9,160 nt of DNA from Cytophagales bacterium (lineage in GTDB: Bacteria > Bacteroidota > Bacteroidia > Cytophagales > Cyclobacteriaceae). The number at the start of each line of letters is the position of its first letter. Within the stretch, counting starts at the first letter, position 1. The DNA is taken from assembly GCA_029262935.1 (NCBI GenBank), contig JAJCYK010000187.1:1-9160 (forward strand), written 5' to 3'. The notes under the pieces were generated by a model, which was not told the origin of the DNA, searched no databases, and was given only the letters and a program-made list of their open reading frames with translations. The translations under genes were made by a program, and so were the position numbers. Below are positions 6,526-9,160 of this stretch, in pieces.

Positions 6526-7798
6526 CTGCTTGATCTAAACTGTCATCAGAATCAATATTAGCTTGCGATTTAGCAAACATGTTGCCGATAGTAAGTCCTT
6601 GTACTATGATAGAGAATACCACGACGCAATAGGTAATGGTCACTATCAATTCCTTGTGTTGAAAGGGGGGAAGCGAAAGCGCTAAGGCAATACTGATGCC
6701 ACCTCTAAGACCACCCCAGGTAAGTAACCTTACGGTTTTCTTTTCCATTTTATGACGGAACTTGAGCAGCCGCAAGGGTATACCCACACCCAATAATCGG
6801 CTGATCAACACCACCACAATGGCCATTAACCCGGCCATAAAATGATTGAATGGGAATACCACTACTACCATTTGTAGCCCGATTAGAATAAACAAAACGG
6901 CATTTAGTACTTCATCCACTAAATCCCAAAATTTGAGCACATAGTCGCCGGCCACATTTGCCAAAGATTTTTTCCGACCCTCATTGCCCACAAACAGTCC
7001 CATGACCACCATGGCTAGCGGGCCACTGATGTGGAGTTTTTGTGCCGTGACAGTACCTACGAGTACCATAGTTAAGGTTACTAAAACCTCTAACTGTATT
7101 TGAGAATTATCGATAACTTTTAAAAACTGAAACCCAGCATATCCTAAAATAATACCCAATCCGATTCCACCGATTACCTCTTGCCCAAAGAGGGCTAAAG
7201 CTTCCATAAATTGGAAGTTTTCCATACCCGCCTCAGAGATCTGAAAAATGGTTAGAAATACTACCACTCCAACACCGTCATTGAAAAGCGATTCACCGGA
7301 AAACTTAATTTCTAAGTTCTTAGATATTCGATATTCCTTGATCATGGCAAGTACCGCAATGGGGTCGGTCGGTGCTATTAGAGCGCCAAACAACAAGCAG
7401 TAAATAAAATCTAAGGGAACGCCTATTAATGGTAGCAAATAATACATGGCGGTAGCCGTAACCACCGTAGAAATCAGTACTCCCCCTGTAGCCAAGGTAA
7501 AAATGGGCCATTTCTCTTCAGCTAACTTTCGCAAGTTGATGTGCAAAGCGCTAGCAAAAAGTAAGAAGCTCAGCATGATATTTAGCAACACTTCGCTAAA
7601 GTCAACTTCTCTTATGATATTTTGAGCAATCTCTGTTATGTGTGGATAAAATAGCCCTATTAGCTCTATGGTCAACGACATGACCAAAGCCAGTATCATC
7701 ATTCCTGTGGTGTAAGGGAGCTTTAATACCTTTAGATTGATAAATGTAAAGGCGGAAGCCAAAAAGATCAATAGCGTAAGTACTTCCAAAAATTTCAT
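6521..7798 (-). CDS. CPA1-family Na+/H+ antiporter (NhaP type)
   Basis: A 425-residue polytopic inner-membrane protein that exchanges Na+ (or another monovalent cation) for H+, supporting pH and sodium homeostasis. The hydrophobic profile suggests 12-13 transmembrane helices. CPA1 landmarks are IAPTDPIAVL (141-150, TDP unwound helix), FSGESLFNDGVGVVVF (166-181) with Asn173-Asp174, the ND pair that binds the ion in NhaP structures, and Glu169; then a basic residue in LISRLLG (Arg334) and TWGGLRGGISIALALSLP (360-377). The C-terminal tail is short (about 20 residues, acidic), so it lacks the large cytoplasmic regulatory domain of some CPA1 members. ATG 7798 gives a normal first helix. It is transcribed alone or with unseen partners; upstream 120 bp hold no recognisable promoter. 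A K+/H+ or mixed specificity cannot be excluded. Confidence 0.93.
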   Translation of the reverse strand: MKFLEVLTLLIFLASAFTFINLKVLKLPYTTGMMILALVMSLTIELIGLFYPHITEIAQNIIREVDFSEVLLNIMLSFLLFASALHINLRKLAEEKWPIFTLATGGVLISTVVTATAMYYLLPLIGVPLDFIYCLLFGALIAPTDPIAVLAMIKEYRISKNLEIKFSGESLFNDGVGVVVFLTIFQISEAGMENFQFMEALALFGQEVIGGIGLGIILGYAGFQFLKVIDNSQIQLEVLVTLTMVLVGTVTAQKLHISGPLAMVVMGLFVGNEGRKKSLANVAGDYVLKFWDLVDEVLNAVLFILIGLQMVVVVFPFNHFMAGLMAIVVVLISRLLGVGIPLRLLKFRHKMEKKTVRLLTWGGLRGGISIALALSLPPFQHKELIVTITYCVVVFSIIVQGLTIGNMFAKSQANIDSDDSLDQAA

Positions 7799-7917
7799 AA
7801 CCTGTAAATCTCAAGCAAGTCTAAGAGATAATCCCTAGAATTGCCTAAGCATTTAACAGGCTAGCGAACGTATGTAGTGTTTTGGGTGAATTACTACAAA
7901 ACAAGCCCCTGATCCCC

Positions 7918-8127
7918 TTACTTTAGGCCTAGTTTATCTTCAAGTAATTGAGTTTTTGAAGCATTTACAGAGGTCCTGGCATCTTGATTGGACAAGGTGT
8001 CCAACTCTATCAAGCTGGCAGGCTCGGTCTCCAGGCTGGAATTTGGTTGTTTTGACTGATGGGTAATTACCAGCAAAGCGATCATAACCACGTAGGGAGC
8101 CAAATTTTTAAAAAATCTAATATTCAA
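7918..8127 (-). CDS. Possible small single-span membrane protein (TTG start)
   Basis: A 69-residue reading frame that I do not recognise. Residues 10-23 (APYVVMIALLVITH) form one hydrophobic segment after a basic N-terminus (RFFKN), then a polar, acidic-leaning tail with Ser, Thr and Gln (LETEPASLIELDTLSNQ) ending in a possible helix (TQLLEDKLGLK). The topology would be N-in with the tail outside, or an uncleaved anchor. The start can only be TTG at 8127: an in-frame TGA lies 30 nt upstream with no ATG or GTG between; Met15 would cut into the hydrophobic segment. It lies 111 bp below DUF427 and 119 bp above the antiporter in the same direction. Coding status is uncertain; a balanced, protein-like composition argues for it, the short length and rare start argue against. 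Confidence 0.45.
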   Translation of the reverse strand: MNIRFFKNLAPYVVMIALLVITHQSKQPNSSLETEPASLIELDTLSNQDARTSVNASKTQLLEDKLGLK

Positions 8128-8238
8128 GCTATTAGTAGTTTGTATGTAAATAAATCAACAAAAATTATTTTGACGAAATGAAAATATTAGATAACCGGGT
8201 ACCTCTTTTCGATTAATCTAACTTTTATGGCTACAAGC

Positions 8239-8520
8239 TTAGGAAGTAACCTCAACCCCTTTCCAAAATGCTACATAATCTTTAAAACCTTTAGCTGGCT
8301 CTTTGGGATCGGGATAGTACCACGCGGCATCCTCATTGGTTTCGCCATCCACTGCTAGAGAATAATAAGAAGCCTGTCCTTTCCAGGGGCAAATAGTGTG
8401 ACTATTACTTTCTTTGAAAAACTCCTCATTGATGCTCTGGCGAGGAAAGTAATGATTTCCTTCGATCACAATCGTATCGTCACTTTCAGCCAATATTTGA
8501 TTATTCCATAGTGCTTTCAT
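8239..8520 (-). CDS. DUF427 domain protein
   Basis: A 93-residue protein that is a single DUF427 domain. Typical features in order are [15 protein letters not shown] (2-16), [14 protein letters not shown] (18-31), [21 protein letters not shown] (35-55), a metal-like or nucleotide-like WKG step, [23 protein letters not shown] (64-86), and GVEV. No catalytic mechanism is established for the family and none is assigned. There is no signal peptide, so it is cytoplasmic. The ATG at 8520 lies inside the channel gene, which ends at 8501, so the two overlap by 20 bp; this start gives the usual family N-terminus and implies translational coupling. The tail after KGVEVTS is complete. A physical or regulatory link to the channel is inferred only from position. 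Confidence 0.9.
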   Translation of the reverse strand: MKALWNNQILAESDDTIVIEGNHYFPRQSINEEFFKESNSHTICPWKGQASYYSLAVDGETNEDAAWYYPDPKEPAKGFKDYVAFWKGVEVTS

Positions 8521-9160
8521 CTGAATATTTCTTAGTTAACTTAGTTCCACATTGATTACAATAAGCGGCATCTCCCGTATGTCCCCGCCAACCGCATTGC
8601 TGACATTTTAGTCCGGACAAAGCTTTTTGACTTGAGGTCAGTTCTGCAGTGACGATTCCAGTAGGTACTGCTATAATGGCGTAGCCCATGATCATGATCA
8701 CAGAGGCTAGTGTTTGCCCTAATATCGTTTGAGGTGCAATGTCTCCATAACCCACAGTGGTTAGTGTGACAATTGCCCAGTAAATACTTCTCGGAATACT
8801 GGTAAATCCGTTTTCTCCTCCTTCAATTAAATACATAAGGGTACCCATAATCACTACTATGGCGAATACTGCTCCCAGAAAAACCGTAATTTTGTGCCGA
8901 CTAGCTTTTAAGGCAGCACTAAGTACACTGGCTTCCCCCATGTATCTGGTAAGCTTCAAAATGCGAAACACACGCAAAAGCCTTAACGCTCGAATGACTA
9001 ACAGGTATTGGCCGCCAGTAAAGAACAATGCCAAATAAGTGGGGATCACTGATACTAGGTCGATAATACCAAAGAAGCTGGTTATGTAGTACATGGGTTT
9101 CCGAATGGAGATGATTCGTGCCAAGTACTCTAGTGTAAACAGTCCTGTGAACACCCATTC
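8501..9160 (-). CDS. Voltage-gated K+ channel with C-terminal zinc ribbon (N-terminus outside window)
   Basis: The last 219 residues of a Kv-type potassium channel; the reading frame is open to the right edge, so S1 and part of S2 are missing. Numbering from the edge: end of S2 (FTLEYLARI, with Phe8 and Glu11 like Shaker F290/E293); S3 (about 24-47) with Asp34; S4 (53-73) with Arg57, Arg60, Arg63, Arg66, Lys69 and Arg72 at every third place; S5 (about 91-112); pore helix and filter TTVGYGD (134-140); S6 (about 148-172). All elements of a voltage sensor and charge-transfer centre are present, so voltage gating is expected. After S6 comes a zinc ribbon, CQQC and CNQC separated by 11 residues (186-204), then a short Lys/Glu tail. 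K+ selectivity is read from the filter. It overlaps DUF427 by 20 bp. The GTG at 9154 is internal Val, not the start. Confidence 0.93.
   Translation of the reverse strand, partial: EWVFTGLFTLEYLARIISIRKPMYYITSFFGIIDLVSVIPTYLALFFTGGQYLLVIRALRLLRVFRILKLTRYMGEASVLSAALKASRHKITVFLGAVFAIVVIMGTLMYLIEGGENGFTSIPRSIYWAIVTLTTVGYGDIAPQTILGQTLASVIMIMGYAIIAVPTGIVTAELTSSQKALSGLKCQQCGWRGHTGDAAYCNQCGTKLTKKYSDESTME

Noticed and set aside
7799..7917. GTAGT/ACTAC inverted repeat upstream of the antiporter
   Set aside because: Five-base arms around 14 nt are expected by chance.
8170..8220. Possible weak hairpin (TTAGAT / ATCTAA) below DUF427
   Set aside because: Only 6 bp with a loop of about 23 nt and no U-run; not enough to call a terminator.
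1..9160. Mobile element, CRISPR array, tRNA or defence system
   Set aside because: No transposase, integrase, spaced repeats, tRNA-like folds or known defence genes are visible on either strand.

Overview
The window looks like chromosomal DNA of a Bacteroidota member, most likely a marine-type flavobacterium. This is inferred from moderately AT-rich sequence, genes that mostly lack clear Shine-Dalgarno sites, two apparent TTG starts, and the mix of protein families (TraB/GumN, a secreted two-domain 5'-nucleotidase, a MarR-DUF1801-amidase cluster, DUF427). There are no rRNA or tRNA genes, no CRISPR array, and no transposase or integrase. It reads as ordinary housekeeping and accessory metabolism rather than a mobile island.

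Layout. Positions 1-2306 (minus strand) hold a compact three-gene unit: a MarR regulator, a small DUF1801 protein, and an exported amidase-signature hydrolase that runs off the left edge. DUF1801 and the amidase overlap by an ATGA stop/start. Reading away from the MarR gene across about 100 bp is a secreted NTF2-like/lumazine-binding-like protein (2409-2831, plus). The shared intergenic region carries an 18-bp palindrome plus a third half-site, a good candidate MarR operator. A strong bidirectional terminator (2835-2873) lies between that gene and a convergent TraB/GumN gene (2879-3739, minus). Upstream of TraB/GumN is a secreted metallophosphatase/5'-nucleotidase (3832-5373, minus) whose site-1 metal ligands appear swapped to acidic residues.

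Positions 5486-6517 (plus) encode an FMN-dependent alpha-hydroxy-acid oxidase, divergent from the nucleotidase. It converges, with only 3 bp between stops, on a CPA1-type Na+/H+ antiporter (6521-7798, minus). A doubtful 69-residue single-span membrane protein with a TTG start follows (7918-8127, minus). The right end holds a DUF427 protein (8239-8520, minus) that starts inside the 3' end of a voltage-gated potassium channel gene (8501 to the right edge, minus). The channel carries a C-terminal zinc ribbon.

Functionally the genes are loosely related. The left block looks like a regulated unit for hydrolysing an amide outside the cytoplasm. The middle encodes exported hydrolases, and the right encodes ion transport (Na+/H+ exchange, K+ channel). 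No new multi-gene system is evident. The most notable points are the altered metal site of the nucleotidase, the MarR operator architecture, and the zinc-ribbon channel overlapping DUF427.
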